64,000 nucleotides of DNA from positions 62,001 to 126,000 of the forward strand of contig NZ_JAGSYH010000005.1 in the NCBI RefSeq assembly GCF_025685685.1, given 5' to 3'. The translations under genes and the position numbers were made by a program. This document shows, in pieces, positions 19,030 to 28,136 of this stretch. The DNA comes from Acidicapsa dinghuensis. Its GTDB lineage: Bacteria; Acidobacteriota; Terriglobia; Terriglobales; Acidobacteriaceae. The stretch's first letter is position 1, and each line of letters begins with the position of its first letter. Below the pieces are notes generated by a model. It was not told the origin of the DNA, did no database searches, and saw only the letters and a program-made list of their open reading frames with translations.

Positions 19030-20208
19030 ATGAACGTACCGCGCACACACTTCATTTTGGGCGTTACCCTCTCATCCGTTATCGTCGCAGTTACAGGAAT
19101 CACCATGACCTCGCCTGCCCATGCAGAATCACCCTCCGTCACCGTCAACGGCATGCCTTCCGTGACACTGAGCCGCAAACCAACTCCTGGTGCTACGAAG
19201 CCGGAATTCACTTCCGTCACCGTCCTGCCCAGTCGCGCGCTGATGCTGCAGCAGGTGACTGCATACTTCCCCGGCAAGGGAGAGATTAACGTGCTCGCCT
19301 CACCCAGCCTTGAAGAGTCCGCCCGCATGCTCAACGAAATGGACACGCCCAACGGCGATCTCGGCTACCGCCTCGGGGCAGCTTTTTTGTTTCCCTATCC
19401 CAACCGCATCCGTGGCAAGCTCTCGGCTGACGGCAAAACCATCACCACCGAGTGGCGTGACAAAATCATCAACCTTCCGGCCAACAGCATCGGCAAACTG
19501 ACAGGCGCTGAGCGTCATGCCATGCATGGACTCATCCTCAAGACTCCCGTGACCGACCTCAAGGTTACCCACACACCTGATGGGGGCACCATCTCTGGCG
19601 TGATCCATGGCGGCGACTTCAATGGCCACTGGCTCTCTAAGACCGACCTTGTGATCCGCATCACGCTCAGCGGGAACAATCTTGACGCCTCCATCGTGGC
19701 CCACAACGTCGGTAATGAAGACGAGCCCGTAGGAATTGGCTGGCACCCTTACTTCAACCTGCCAAGCGGCGATCGAACGCAGGTTCGCCTGCACATTCCG
19801 GGTAGCGAACTAGCCAAGGTGGACAACTACGACAACGTCTTTCCCACTGGTCAACTGGTTCCCGTCGCTGGAACGGCTTATGATTTCCGCGCTCCCGACG
19901 GGAAAGCTCTCGGCGATCAGTTCCTCGACGACAACTGGAGCCACCTAACCCGCACCGCAGGTGTGGTCGTCGTCAAGGTCATCGATCCTGCTGCTAAATA
20001 TGGCGTCCGCATTGAGGGCGTCTCGCCTGAGATCAAAACGATTCAGGCCTACGCACCACCGACCCAGAAATTCATCGCCATCGAAGATCAATTCAACTTT
20101 GGAGACCCCTTCGGCAAAGAATGGGACAAAATGGACACCGGTATGGTCACGCTCCACCCCGGCCAGAGCACCCAGTGGCACGTCCGCCTCGGCCTCTTCA
20201 TTCCTTAG
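19030..20208 (+). CDS. Exported aldose 1-epimerase (galactose mutarotase-like)
   Basis: 392 aa from ATG 19030, chosen because GAGGA lies before it and it gives a clean signal peptide (residues 1-33, ending SPAHAES); the reading frame is open a little further upstream. The fold shows GYRLGAAFLFPYPNRIRGKL near the start of the barrel, ERHAMHGLIL, and the mutarotase signature EPVGIGWHPYFNLPSG containing the catalytic His, with the acidic partner near IAIEDQFNFGDPFG. It interconverts alpha and beta anomers of aldoses, here probably in the periplasm. It stands as a single gene, ended by a hairpin at 20233. The substrate is not determined. Confidence 0.9.
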   Translation: MNVPRTHFILGVTLSSVIVAVTGITMTSPAHAESPSVTVNGMPSVTLSRKPTPGATKPEFTSVTVLPSRALMLQQVTAYFPGKGEINVLASPSLEESARMLNEMDTPNGDLGYRLGAAFLFPYPNRIRGKLSADGKTITTEWRDKIINLPANSIGKLTGAERHAMHGLILKTPVTDLKVTHTPDGGTISGVIHGGDFNGHWLSKTDLVIRITLSGNNLDASIVAHNVGNEDEPVGIGWHPYFNLPSGDRTQVRLHIPGSELAKVDNYDNVFPTGQLVPVAGTAYDFRAPDGKALGDQFLDDNWSHLTRTAGVVVVKVIDPAAKYGVRIEGVSPEIKTIQAYAPPTQKFIAIEDQFNFGDPFGKEWDKMDTGMVTLHPGQSTQWHVRLGLFIP

Positions 20209-20232
20209 ACCAACTCAAATTCGAACGCCCAA

Positions 20233-20265
20233 TCAGGCTCCGCGTGCATTGCATGCGGAGCCTGA
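20233..20265 (+). terminator. Hairpin after the aldose epimerase gene
   Basis: Arms TCAGGCTCCGC and GCGGAGCCTGA are perfectly complementary over 11 bp with an 11-base loop. The run after the stem is only weakly T-rich. It lies 25 bp after the stop codon, so it probably ends that transcript. Confidence 0.7.
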
Positions 20266-20484
20266 CTTCTTGGGGCGATAGTATCCATTCTGTTCTACTC
20301 ACAGACCGTCCATCTTACATACGATAAATAATTCCTGAAACTTACATCACTGCTCTCTTGCAACGCTGTGCAGGGCAGGAGCACTATACCTGCGCTGGGC
20401 TGAAGCAGACCTACCGTATTCGCTCGCTGAATTCGATAGAGAAACAGCCATGTTCCCCACCGAAACGATCTGAGGAGCACTTCC

Positions 20485-22158
20485 ATGGCATCTGACCAAA
20501 CCAAATTGAATCCAGAGCTTGTTCAGTGGCTCAACGCGCGCCAAAGCACAATGAAGATTGTCAAGACAACCACGACACCCAGCGGACAAACCATTGACTG
20601 GGTGCCAATCGAAAGCCAGCATCCAACGGGTAAGATCGCCACTGCTCCTCCCGCTGCGCTTGCTCATGCCAATGCCAAAGAAGTTCCTCACCTCGCGGAA
20701 GCGGTGCGTAAACCTGTCGCCGGCGCTGTAACCAGTGTGCTCCGCGCTCCTGTTGAAGTTATCGATCAACGTAAGATTCACGCGGTTACATTTGAGCTGG
20801 ACGACCCCAAGATCGAGAAGGGTCCTGCGGGCACGGTGCCGATTCTGCGCCCCAATCTCGCACACCTGACTCGTACCATCGCCCTTAAGGATTTCCATCG
20901 TAAGGTAGGTGGCATCAAGGTGAATCGCGCCCGACCGAAGCCCGGCCCCGCCGATCCCGATCCTGCTGGCTACTTCCACCAGACCGACAGTCAGAGCGGC
21001 AAGTTCTACGGCTGGGATGGCCATCTGAACGTATGGGATCCTGCCATCAACATTCCCTCCGGTGGCAACGGTACTGACCACTCAATCCTTCAGGTGTGGC
21101 TCCAAAATTATTCCAAGCCACAGCTACAGTCACTCGAGGGCGGAATCACAATCGACCAGAGCCTCAACGGAGATACGCAGCCGCATGTTTTCACCTACTA
21201 CACGACCAACGGCTACACATTCGACGGCGACAACAAGGGTGGATACAACCGGCTCTACAAAGGTTATGTGCAGTACAGCAATTCTGTCTTCCCTGGCAGC
21301 CGCATCAACGGAACCAGTACGTTTGACGGAACACAATACGAAATCTCGATGAAATTCCAGCTTTATCAGGAGCCCAACTCCACCGACGTCAACTGGTGGG
21401 TTGCCGTACAGGGCATCTGGATGGGCTATTATCCGGCTTCTCTTTACAGCGGTGGTCTCGGTATCGACGTCGACTGGGTCGGATCTGGCGGTGAGGTTTT
21501 CTCAAGTCTCTCGAATCCCGAAAATACCCACGACCAGATGGGGAGTGGATGGAAGGCCGATGGCGGATGGGCCAAGGCAGCATTCCTACGCCTGCTTCGC
21601 ACACAATCCGATATGGCCGGCAACATGGCTAACAACAACGGCTCGGCTACGAGCGATGTGGCCAGTTCCGGCGGAGCTGATCCCTACTCAATCCAGATGG
21701 ACATGAACAGCGGCTCCTCCTGGGGTAGCTACTTTTATGTCGGCGGACCGACCGAGATCCCCAAACCGGCCGAGACGTTCAATCAGATCTCCTTTGACAT
21801 TGTCACCGGCGGCGATGACCTGCGCGGCGACAGTTCGGCGACTGCCAGCGTCGCATTGCCGGGCGGCACACAGACCTTTACCCTCAAAGCGCAGAACGAA
21901 TCGGGCTGGGGCAACAATTCCGATCACGTCAAGACATTCAATCTGTCAGGACAAGCCCAACCGCTCACTGCCTTTGGAAATGTCGGCATCACACTTACCT
22001 CCCACAACGGCTTCCTTGAGACCGACGACAACTGGAATATCCAGGCTGTCACCATCACCCTCAAGGGCCCACAAGGATCGGCAACTTTGCTTTCGAAAAG
22101 CGGCAACCCGTTGGCACGGCTCACTGGATCCAGCCCAACGGTGACGCTGCACGCCTAA
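20485..22158 (+). CDS. Neprosin-family glutamic endopeptidase with C-terminal beta domain, no signal peptide
   Basis: 557 aa. Start MASDQTKLNPELVQWLNARQ after GAGGAG; an in-frame stop lies just upstream, so no signal peptide has been missed. The N-terminal third (about 1-170) may be a propeptide. The middle shows neprosin marks: SILQVWLQN, LEGGITID (Glu218), DGDNKGGYNRLYKGYVQ, WWVAVQGIWMGYYPASLY and GSGGEVFSS (Glu337). Plant neprosin, a prolyl endopeptidase from pitcher plants, uses two such glutamates about 110 residues apart; here the gap is 119. A C-terminal domain (about 425-557) starts SFDIVTGGDDLRGDSSATAS and contains ETDDNWNIQAVTITL, resembling beta-sandwich binding domains. No partner gene is adjacent. 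Absence of an export signal is odd for this family. Confidence 0.8.
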   Translation: MASDQTKLNPELVQWLNARQSTMKIVKTTTTPSGQTIDWVPIESQHPTGKIATAPPAALAHANAKEVPHLAEAVRKPVAGAVTSVLRAPVEVIDQRKIHAVTFELDDPKIEKGPAGTVPILRPNLAHLTRTIALKDFHRKVGGIKVNRARPKPGPADPDPAGYFHQTDSQSGKFYGWDGHLNVWDPAINIPSGGNGTDHSILQVWLQNYSKPQLQSLEGGITIDQSLNGDTQPHVFTYYTTNGYTFDGDNKGGYNRLYKGYVQYSNSVFPGSRINGTSTFDGTQYEISMKFQLYQEPNSTDVNWWVAVQGIWMGYYPASLYSGGLGIDVDWVGSGGEVFSSLSNPENTHDQMGSGWKADGGWAKAAFLRLLRTQSDMAGNMANNNGSATSDVASSGGADPYSIQMDMNSGSSWGSYFYVGGPTEIPKPAETFNQISFDIVTGGDDLRGDSSATASVALPGGTQTFTLKAQNESGWGNNSDHVKTFNLSGQAQPLTAFGNVGITLTSHNGFLETDDNWNIQAVTITLKGPQGSATLLSKSGNPLARLTGSSPTVTLHA

Positions 22159-22218
22159 AATTTTCTACAAGATCGCATCCTGGCGACAGGGCGATGACGA
22201 GCGCGGTGGGCGCTTCAA

Positions 22219-22240
22219 CCGGATATGCGCAGATATCCGG
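22219..22240. repeat. Perfect 8-bp inverted repeat between neprosin and CPCC genes
   Basis: CCGGATAT and ATATCCGG are separated by six bases. The element is 61 bp after the neprosin stop and lacks a T-run, so it could be a protein-binding palindrome or a weak hairpin stop. The rest of 22159-22373 shows nothing else I can name. Confidence 0.4.
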
Positions 22241-22373
22241 CCAAATCGTCCACCGTTTGCTCTGAATTCCGCGAGATCGACGCTAATCTTGACTGTGGCT
22301 CTCCTCACTGCCGCAGTTTCTCAGGCATTGGTCTGTAAGCGTTCGTGCTCTTCATCCCGTCTCTCCAGAGAGC

Positions 22374-22622
22374 ATGAGCGAAGCCTTTTACCGCTGCCCC
22401 TGCTGTGGAGCACGCACTCTCCGGCAACCCGAATCTCTCGAACTCTGCCCTGTCTGCTGGTGGGAAGATGACGGCCAGGATTCGGATAACGACTCAGAAG
22501 TCCGGCTCACCGTGAATGGCGAACTCAGCCTTCGCGAAGCCCGGAGAAATTACGCGCTCTGTGGCGCTGCCCATCCCAGCTTTGTCCGCTACGTCCGCAA
22601 GGTGCTACCCAAGGAAATCTGA
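22374..22622 (+). CDS. CPCC-family cysteine-rich small protein
   Basis: 82 aa. The N-terminus has YRCPCCGARTL and then LCPVCWWEDDGQ, giving two CxxC pairs for one zinc ion. The Trp-Trp-Glu-Asp-Asp-Gly-Gln segment followed by an acidic stretch and LSLREARRNYALCGAA is the diagnostic pattern of the CPCC domain family. The family is common as a single-domain protein of unknown function, sometimes beside toxin genes. The gene converges with the cupin gene at 22635, leaving 12 bp between the stops. Confidence 0.88.
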   Translation: MSEAFYRCPCCGARTLRQPESLELCPVCWWEDDGQDSDNDSEVRLTVNGELSLREARRNYALCGAAHPSFVRYVRKVLPKEI

Positions 22623-22634
22623 TTTCGACGATCC

Positions 22635-23036
22635 TCAAATCGGACGCTGGTACTGCTGGTCCGTCACGTGCTCCATCCACTCCACCACCTTGCCATCCAA
22701 TTGCTCCTGGATAGCGATATGGGTCATTCCCGTAGTCGGCGTTGCTCCATGCCAGTGCTTTTCGCCCGGCGCAAACCACACAACGTCTCCCGCTCGAATC
22801 TCCTCAACAGGTCCGCCCTCTTTCTGAGCCCAGCCGCAGCCCGCCGTCACAATTAGAGTCTGCCCCAGCGGATGCGTATGCCACGCCGTCCGTGCTCCGG
22901 GCTCAAATGTTACGCTCGCACCAGCCACGAGCGCCGGATCCGGCGCTTGAAACAGTGGATCGATCCGCACATTCCCCGTAAACCAAGCGGTCGGCCCCAC
23001 TCCCGAAGCCTGCGAGCCTATACGTTTAATCTCCAT
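22635..23036 (-). CDS. Manganese cupin hydroxynitrile lyase-like protein ((R)-mandelonitrile lyase type)
   Basis: 133 aa single-domain cupin. The metal-binding set reads His53, His55 and Gln59 in [10 protein letters not shown], and His94 in GEKHWHG, with His106 in MTHIAIQ. These positions agree, as I recall them, with the Mn ligands and active-site His of the Granulicella tundricola enzyme, and the surrounding sequence ([38 protein letters not shown]) is very close to it. Ala40, Val42 and Gln110, known engineering sites in that enzyme, are also present. The cyanohydrin activity of such cupins is real in vitro, but the natural role is unclear. No cyanide- or mandelate-related gene is nearby. 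Confidence 0.9.
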   Translation of the reverse strand: MEIKRIGSQASGVGPTAWFTGNVRIDPLFQAPDPALVAGASVTFEPGARTAWHTHPLGQTLIVTAGCGWAQKEGGPVEEIRAGDVVWFAPGEKHWHGATPTTGMTHIAIQEQLDGKVVEWMEHVTDQQYQRPI

Positions 23037-23277
23037 TACTTTGCCCTCTCAATCGATACTTCCCGCTCGCGGTTCCTCGCGTCAATGCCATCCAGCGTGC
23101 TTTTAATCGGCACCCTGGTTTGACCACCCCTCCGAACCCTCTTACCATGAAAAGGTACGCCCATTTGCCCGCAGTTCTCGTCAGGCACACGGCACGCTCC
23201 GGAGCAATCTCCGTTGGCACCTGCCTTGCCGCCCGCGTCCCAAAAGCAATTGAGGCATCACTTTGGAAGGCACACCA

Positions 23278-24708
23278 TTGAGTTCTGCAGACACCCTCGA
23301 AAACACCTCCGCAGCCGGGCTTGAAAACACCGGCGAAGCCCACGACCACAATCACGATCATGACCATGAAGGGCACGATCACGCGCATGACCATGATCAC
23401 TCAGGCCACCAGCACGGGCCGGTCCTGAACCCAGACTGCGTTCGCGAGGTCAAGATCGAAGCCACCGCCGAAGAAGTCGACAAAGCTTTCTCGCGTGTTG
23501 TGCGCGAATACAAAAAGTACGCCAAGATCCCCGGCTTCCGTCCCGGCAAAGTTCCCGAGCAGGTTGTGCGCCGTCGCTTTGCAGAGCAAATCCGTAAAGA
23601 CGTCGTTGAATCCCTGCTCCCCGAGCGCTTCCGCGCTGCCATCGAGGCCGCCGGAGTAGCGCCTGTTTCCCAGCCGAACCTCACCAATCTCACTCTGGAA
23701 GAAGGCAAAGCGCTCGACGGTACGGCAATTTTCGAAGTGATTCCGCCGTTCTCGATCGACGGCTATCAGGACGTAACCGTCCCCAAGTCAGCCGTTGAAA
23801 CCAGCGGAGAAGCCTTCGAAGCCGGCGTCCAGAGCGAACTTCAGCAGCTTCGCGAATCCCGCGCTACCATCGAGCCGGTCGAAGAGGACCGCGCCATCGT
23901 AGACGGCGACTGGGTTCAGATCAGTTACAGCGGCATTCTGCAGGGCGAAGAAGGCGAACCAGCACCTCCGATCACCGGCCAGGATTCCCTCGTCGAAATT
24001 AGCGGTTCGGAGACGCTTCCTGCCTTTACTGAAGCCCTGCGAGGTTCCAAGCCAGGCCAGGAGCTCAAGGTCGAAGTCACCTATCCGGATGACTACACGG
24101 AAGCTAAGCTCGCTGGAAAGACTGTCGCGTACAATCTCGAAGTCAAGGCCATAAAGAAGCGTAATCTGCCGGTGCTCGACGATGAATTCGCCAAGGAGCT
24201 CGGCGATTACGAGAATCTGGCCGCTCTCGAAACCCGAATTCGGGAGAACCATACTGCCCGTAAGGAACGCGAAGCCGAGCAGCAGGGCCGGGAAGCTCTT
24301 TTTGCGGCTCTCAATGAGAAGTTCAACTTCCCCATTCCCGAGTCTCTCGTGCAGCAGCAGGTCGATGCCCGGCTTGAGCGCGGTCTCCGCGCCCTCGCTC
24401 AGCAAGGCATGAGCGCCGATATGATGCGTAAACTCGACTTCACTCGTTTGCGTGACGCCCAGCGCGACTCGGCGCTCAGCGAAGTCAAGACCTCTCTCCT
24501 GCTGGATCGCATTGCTGATGCAGAGAACGTGACTGTAAGCGATGAAGAACTCGACCGCGAGCTCTATATGGCGTCTTTGCAGTCTCGTGAACCGGTCGAA
24601 ACTGTCCGGGCCCGTTTGACGGAAGACGGCAGCCTCGCTAGAATCCGGGAACAATTGCGCCGTGAGAAGACAGCCAGCGTGCTTTACCAGCGGCTGCCCG
24701 CGGCATAA
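23278..24708 (+). CDS. tig: Trigger factor with histidine-rich N-terminal extension
   Basis: About 476 aa from TTG 23278, which follows GGAAGG; TTG 23263 is an alternative and no ATG is available before the conserved part. An extra N-terminal segment holds 12 His in 25 residues (positions 22-46), mostly HDH repeats. The ribosome-binding domain follows with IPGFRPGKVPEQVVRRRF, the tail-anchoring motif of the ribosome site. Next is the FKBP-like peptidyl-prolyl isomerase domain (about 190-285, DGDWVQISYSGIL) and the helical chaperone arms. It folds nascent chains at the exit tunnel. The order tig-clpP-clpX is common in bacteria. The His-rich segment, which could bind nickel or zinc, is unusual for trigger factor. 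Confidence 0.95.
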   Translation: MSSADTLENTSAAGLENTGEAHDHNHDHDHEGHDHAHDHDHSGHQHGPVLNPDCVREVKIEATAEEVDKAFSRVVREYKKYAKIPGFRPGKVPEQVVRRRFAEQIRKDVVESLLPERFRAAIEAAGVAPVSQPNLTNLTLEEGKALDGTAIFEVIPPFSIDGYQDVTVPKSAVETSGEAFEAGVQSELQQLRESRATIEPVEEDRAIVDGDWVQISYSGILQGEEGEPAPPITGQDSLVEISGSETLPAFTEALRGSKPGQELKVEVTYPDDYTEAKLAGKTVAYNLEVKAIKKRNLPVLDDEFAKELGDYENLAALETRIRENHTARKEREAEQQGREALFAALNEKFNFPIPESLVQQQVDARLERGLRALAQQGMSADMMRKLDFTRLRDAQRDSALSEVKTSLLLDRIADAENVTVSDEELDRELYMASLQSREPVETVRARLTEDGSLARIREQLRREKTASVLYQRLPAA

Positions 24709-24922
24709 CCGTCCGTAGCAGAGCCAGCAAGATTTTTCCGCGATTCGGGCCGATAACTATAGTTAAGGAAAACGCTATGGGGCCCGGAATCACTACACCT
24801 CAACGAACTGACCCAGTGCATGCAAGTCGGCTCTCCGGGCTCGTTACCGAAAAGTAGGCCTCCGGCGAGAATCACTTACCCCGGTCCAAATGGACTCGTC
24901 GCAAAAGTGAGAGAATAAGAGA

Positions 24923-25513
24923 ATGGCATTAGTCCCAATGGTGGTCGAGCAGACGAGCCGTGGCGAACGCGCCTACGACATCTATTCGCGTCTGCTCCGC
25001 GATAACATCATCTTCCTCGGTACGCCCATCGACGATCAGATCGCCAACCTCGTAGTCGCCCAGATGCTTTTCCTCTCCGGCGAAGACCCGGAGAAGGATA
25101 TCCAGTTGTACATCAACTCTCCGGGCGGTTCCATTACCGCAGGGCTGGCCATATACGATACGATGCAATTCATACGCAACAATGTCGTCACGTATTGCAT
25201 CGGGCAAGCAGCCAGCATGGGTGCTTTTCTGTTGCTTTCAGGAACCAAGGGCAAGCGGTTCGCTCTGCCCAATTCGCGAATCCTTATTCACCAGCCCTCA
25301 ATGGGCGGCCTGAGCGGACAGGCGACGGACATCGACATTCATGCCCGTGAAATTCTCCGCATTCGCGAAATTACTAACCGGCTCATGGCCAAACACACCG
25401 GCCAGACTCTTGATCAGATCGAAAGGGATGTTGAGCGCGACTTTATTATGAATGCTCAGCAGGCCAAAGAATATGGCATCATCGATGAAATTATCGACAG
25501 GCCAAGAACTTAG
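24923..25513 (+). CDS. clpP: ATP-dependent Clp protease proteolytic subunit
   Basis: 196 aa. The serine peptidase triad is visible: Ser98 in [11 protein letters not shown], His123 in [11 protein letters not shown] and Asp173 in [10 protein letters not shown]. The N-terminal axial loop region starts [19 protein letters not shown], typical of ClpP. It forms the 14-subunit chamber that degrades proteins unfolded by ClpX. The 214-bp gap after tig contains a TATAGT box (24758-24763) inside the palindrome AACTATAGTT, a possible -10 for an own promoter without a clear -35. The stop is 40 bp before clpX, so the two genes are co-transcribed. Confidence 0.97.
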   Translation: MALVPMVVEQTSRGERAYDIYSRLLRDNIIFLGTPIDDQIANLVVAQMLFLSGEDPEKDIQLYINSPGGSITAGLAIYDTMQFIRNNVVTYCIGQAASMGAFLLLSGTKGKRFALPNSRILIHQPSMGGLSGQATDIDIHAREILRIREITNRLMAKHTGQTLDQIERDVERDFIMNAQQAKEYGIIDEIIDRPRT

Positions 25514-25553
25514 TTAAGAAAGCAGTACCGCTCTCTCGGGAGGAAGCAGTTCC

Positions 25554-26831
25554 ATGAAAACACGCACGGGACCTGAAGACACACTACGGTGCTCGTTCTG
25601 CCATAAGTCGCAGGATGCAGTTGCCAAGCTGATTTCGTCACCCAGTGACTACCCCCGTGCCTACATCTGTGATGAGTGCGTCGGCGTCTGCAACTCGATC
25701 CTCGAAGACGACCGCAGCGAAGCCCATCCGGCTGCTTCTCCTGCCCATCTTCCTAAACCTCAGGATGTCAAAGCCTTCCTGGACGAGTACGTTATCGGAC
25801 AGGAAACCACCAAGAAAAAGCTCGCCGTTGCGGTCTACAACCACTACAAGCGGATTCAAATGAATCACACCCGCAACAATGAGGTCGAGCTCTCCAAATC
25901 CAATATTCTCCTCATCGGCCCCACTGGCTCCGGCAAAACCCTCCTCGCACATACCCTGGCCAAGATGCTCGATGTTCCCTTCGCCATTGTGGACGCGACT
26001 ACCCTCACCGAAGCCGGCTACGTAGGTGAAGACGTAGAAAACATCATTCTCAAGCTTCTCCAGGCTGCCGACGGCGATGTGAATCGCGCCCAGACCGGCA
26101 TCATTTATATCGACGAAATCGATAAGATTGGACGCAAGGACGAGAATCCTTCCATCACCCGCGATGTTTCCGGTGAAGGGGTACAGCAGGCTCTCCTCAA
26201 GATTCTCGAAGGCACTGTCGCCAACGTTCCTCCGCAAGGCGGTCGCAAGCATCCGCACCAGGAATTCACCGCCGTCGATACCACCAATATTCTCTTTATC
26301 TGCGGCGGAGCCTTCGTAGGCATCGAGAAGATTGTAGGCCGTCGCGTCGGTAAGAAGACTCTCGGCTTCAAGGTCGATAGCGAGGGCGAGAACACCGTAG
26401 CCATTCGCCCGCAGCGCGATACTGAGCTTCTCCGTCAGACCGAGCCGCAAGACCTGATCAAGTTCGGCCTCATCCCCGAGTTCGTCGGCCGTCTTCCCGT
26501 AATGGGCGTTCTGGATGAGCTTGATGAAGCCGCGCTGATCGAAATCCTAACCAAGCCGCGCAATGCGATTCTTAAGCAGTATCAGCGCCTCTTCGAGTAC
26601 GAAAATGTCCACCTGCACTTCACGCAGGATGCTGTCGGCGCTATCGCCCGCGAAGCCCTGCACCGCAAGGTCGGTGCCCGCGGCCTGCGCATGATCCTCG
26701 AAGAGCTCATGCTCGACTTGATGTATCACCTGCCAAGCAGCAAGCGAGTTCGCGACCTCGAAATCACCAAGGACATGGTCGAGCGCCGCGATCTTTCGCT
26801 CTCGCTTTCCATGCTCGAGAAAGCTGGTTGA
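25554..26831 (+). CDS. clpX: Clp protease ATP-binding subunit ClpX
   Basis: 425 aa. The N-terminal zinc-binding domain has RCSFCHKS and [14 protein letters not shown]. Walker A is [10 protein letters not shown], followed by [11 protein letters not shown], Walker [12 protein letters not shown], the pore loop [10 protein letters not shown], and sensor residues in EFVGRLPV. The IGF-type loop for ClpP docking appears as TLGFKVDSE. ClpX unfolds tagged substrates and feeds ClpP. The start ATG follows GGGAGGAAGC. A strong terminator at 26885 closes the tig-clpP-clpX block. Confidence 0.97.
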   Translation: MKTRTGPEDTLRCSFCHKSQDAVAKLISSPSDYPRAYICDECVGVCNSILEDDRSEAHPAASPAHLPKPQDVKAFLDEYVIGQETTKKKLAVAVYNHYKRIQMNHTRNNEVELSKSNILLIGPTGSGKTLLAHTLAKMLDVPFAIVDATTLTEAGYVGEDVENIILKLLQAADGDVNRAQTGIIYIDEIDKIGRKDENPSITRDVSGEGVQQALLKILEGTVANVPPQGGRKHPHQEFTAVDTTNILFICGGAFVGIEKIVGRRVGKKTLGFKVDSEGENTVAIRPQRDTELLRQTEPQDLIKFGLIPEFVGRLPVMGVLDELDEAALIEILTKPRNAILKQYQRLFEYENVHLHFTQDAVGAIAREALHRKVGARGLRMILEELMLDLMYHLPSSKRVRDLEITKDMVERRDLSLSLSMLEKAG

Positions 26832-26884
26832 TCTCCGGACCGGTGTTTATCCGGATCGAAGTTTCCCAAAATTTACCCTAGACA

Positions 26885-26913
26885 AGAAATGCTCCCTTTT
26901 GAGGAGCATTTCT
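26885..26913 (+). terminator. Rho-independent terminator after clpX
   Basis: AGAAATGCTCC and GGAGCATTTCT pair perfectly over 11 bp around a seven-base loop. The flanks are A-rich upstream and T-rich downstream (TTATTT), so it may work for transcripts from both sides: clpX on plus and the desaturase on minus. Confidence 0.85.
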
Positions 26914-26945
26914 TATTTCATTGGCTTTAGTTTTTGCTTGGAATC

Positions 26946-27950
26946 TCAGTGTCCGGTGCCAGCAGGCTTGGGATTAGCCTTGTCGTAGCGGGCGACCTGA
27001 ATTTTGCGGGCAAGACCGACCTTTGACAGGAACCAAATGATGTAGAAATTGGGATCGAACTCGTACCAGGTTAGACCATGACGAGCGCTGACCGGATGAG
27101 CGTGGTGGTTATTATGCCAACCTTCACCGCCGGTGACGAGCGCTACCCACAAGCTGTTCCGGGAGTCGTCGCGGGTTTCGAAGCGGCGGCTGCCCCAGAG
27201 GTGAGTGGCGGAGTTTACCAGCCAAGTCGCGTGGAGGCCCAAGGTCACGCGGAGGAATATCCCCCAAAGGACCATCTTCACGCCGCCCATGATGCCATGG
27301 TCAAGCCAGGAACCGAGGCCAAGCAGCAGCAGGCCGACGGAAACCAGCGAAACCCAATGATATTTGCTCATCCAGACGTGGAAGCGGTCCCGAATCAGGT
27401 CGGGCACGTAGCGGCCAAGCTCTTTAGTTTTGGCGTGCATGGACTTGCCCAGCACCAACCAGCCGATGTGCGCCCACCAAGGGCCCTCTTTCGGAGTGTG
27501 TGGGTCACCGGCGTGATCACTGTGCTGATGATGAACGCGGTGGACAGCGACCCAGAAGATAGGCCCACCCTCGAGCGAGAGAGTAGCGCAGAAGGTGAGA
27601 ATGTACTCAACCCACTTCGGAGTCTGGAAGCCGCGGTGCGTCAATAGTCGGTGATAGCAGACTCCGATGCCACAGTTAATGGCCAGGAACCAGAGCACGG
27701 CTGCTACCGCCAGGCGACTCCAGCTAAAGCAGAAGAACGCCGCAATGGCCCCGATGTGAAAGGCGGCGATGAAAAGTGCCGTGATCCAGTTAATGCTGCC
27801 GTCATTGTGCGCGCGGCCCATCTGGAGGTCATCCCGAACGGCTGTTTGGGATGACTTGCGGCCGAGCGACTGAGCTGGACTGGCCACAGCAGTGGGAGCA
27901 GCTACAGCAGAGGCGGGATCTTGCAGAAGGTTCGTTGAAGCAGGAGACAT
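26946..27950 (-). CDS. Fatty acid desaturase (delta-9 acyl-CoA/acyl-lipid type)
   Basis: 334 aa from ATG 27950 (MSPASTNLLQDPAS); an upstream TTG at 28040 is less likely because no ribosome site precedes it. Three histidine boxes are present: HRLLTHRGF, HRVHHQHSD and HNNHHAHPVSARHGL, as needed for the di-iron centre of membrane desaturases. At least four hydrophobic helices lie around them (for example ITALFIAAFHIGAIAAFFCF). The enzyme would insert a double bond in a saturated acyl chain and so tune membrane fluidity. It stands alone, convergent with clpX and after the aldo/keto reductase on the same strand. Along this gene the plus strand is G-rich, unlike its left neighbours. Confidence 0.93.
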   Translation of the reverse strand: MSPASTNLLQDPASAVAAPTAVASPAQSLGRKSSQTAVRDDLQMGRAHNDGSINWITALFIAAFHIGAIAAFFCFSWSRLAVAAVLWFLAINCGIGVCYHRLLTHRGFQTPKWVEYILTFCATLSLEGGPIFWVAVHRVHHQHSDHAGDPHTPKEGPWWAHIGWLVLGKSMHAKTKELGRYVPDLIRDRFHVWMSKYHWVSLVSVGLLLLGLGSWLDHGIMGGVKMVLWGIFLRVTLGLHATWLVNSATHLWGSRRFETRDDSRNSLWVALVTGGEGWHNNHHAHPVSARHGLTWYEFDPNFYIIWFLSKVGLARKIQVARYDKANPKPAGTGH

Positions 27951-28100
27951 CCGTTGGTAAAACCTTTCGGGGGGATACGGACTTCGATCGGGCGGACCGG
28001 TATACAGATTGTATCGTCCGATTAGGGTATTTCGCCGCAAGGAAATGCGTCATTTGACACAAGTTGCATGCGAAACGCGGGAATTGTTGGCCGAATGGAA

Positions 28101-28128
28101 AACCCGGAGCCGTCGCCAGCCCCGGGTT
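28101..28128 (-). terminator. Rho-independent terminator after the aldo/keto reductase (minus strand)
   Basis: AACCCGG and CCGGGTT are complementary over 7 bp with a 14-base loop. On the minus strand the stem is followed directly by TTTTCC. It sits 9 bp beyond the reductase stop, before the desaturase gene. Confidence 0.6.
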
Positions 28129-28136
28129 AATCATCT

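Noticed and set aside
23037..23277. tRNA or small RNA between cupin and trigger factor genes
   Set aside because: No cloverleaf, T-loop consensus or clear hairpin with T-run is present.
23340..23420. Tandem HDH coding repeat as a possible CRISPR or minisatellite
   Set aside because: The repeats are in frame within trigger factor, short and irregular, with no spacers.
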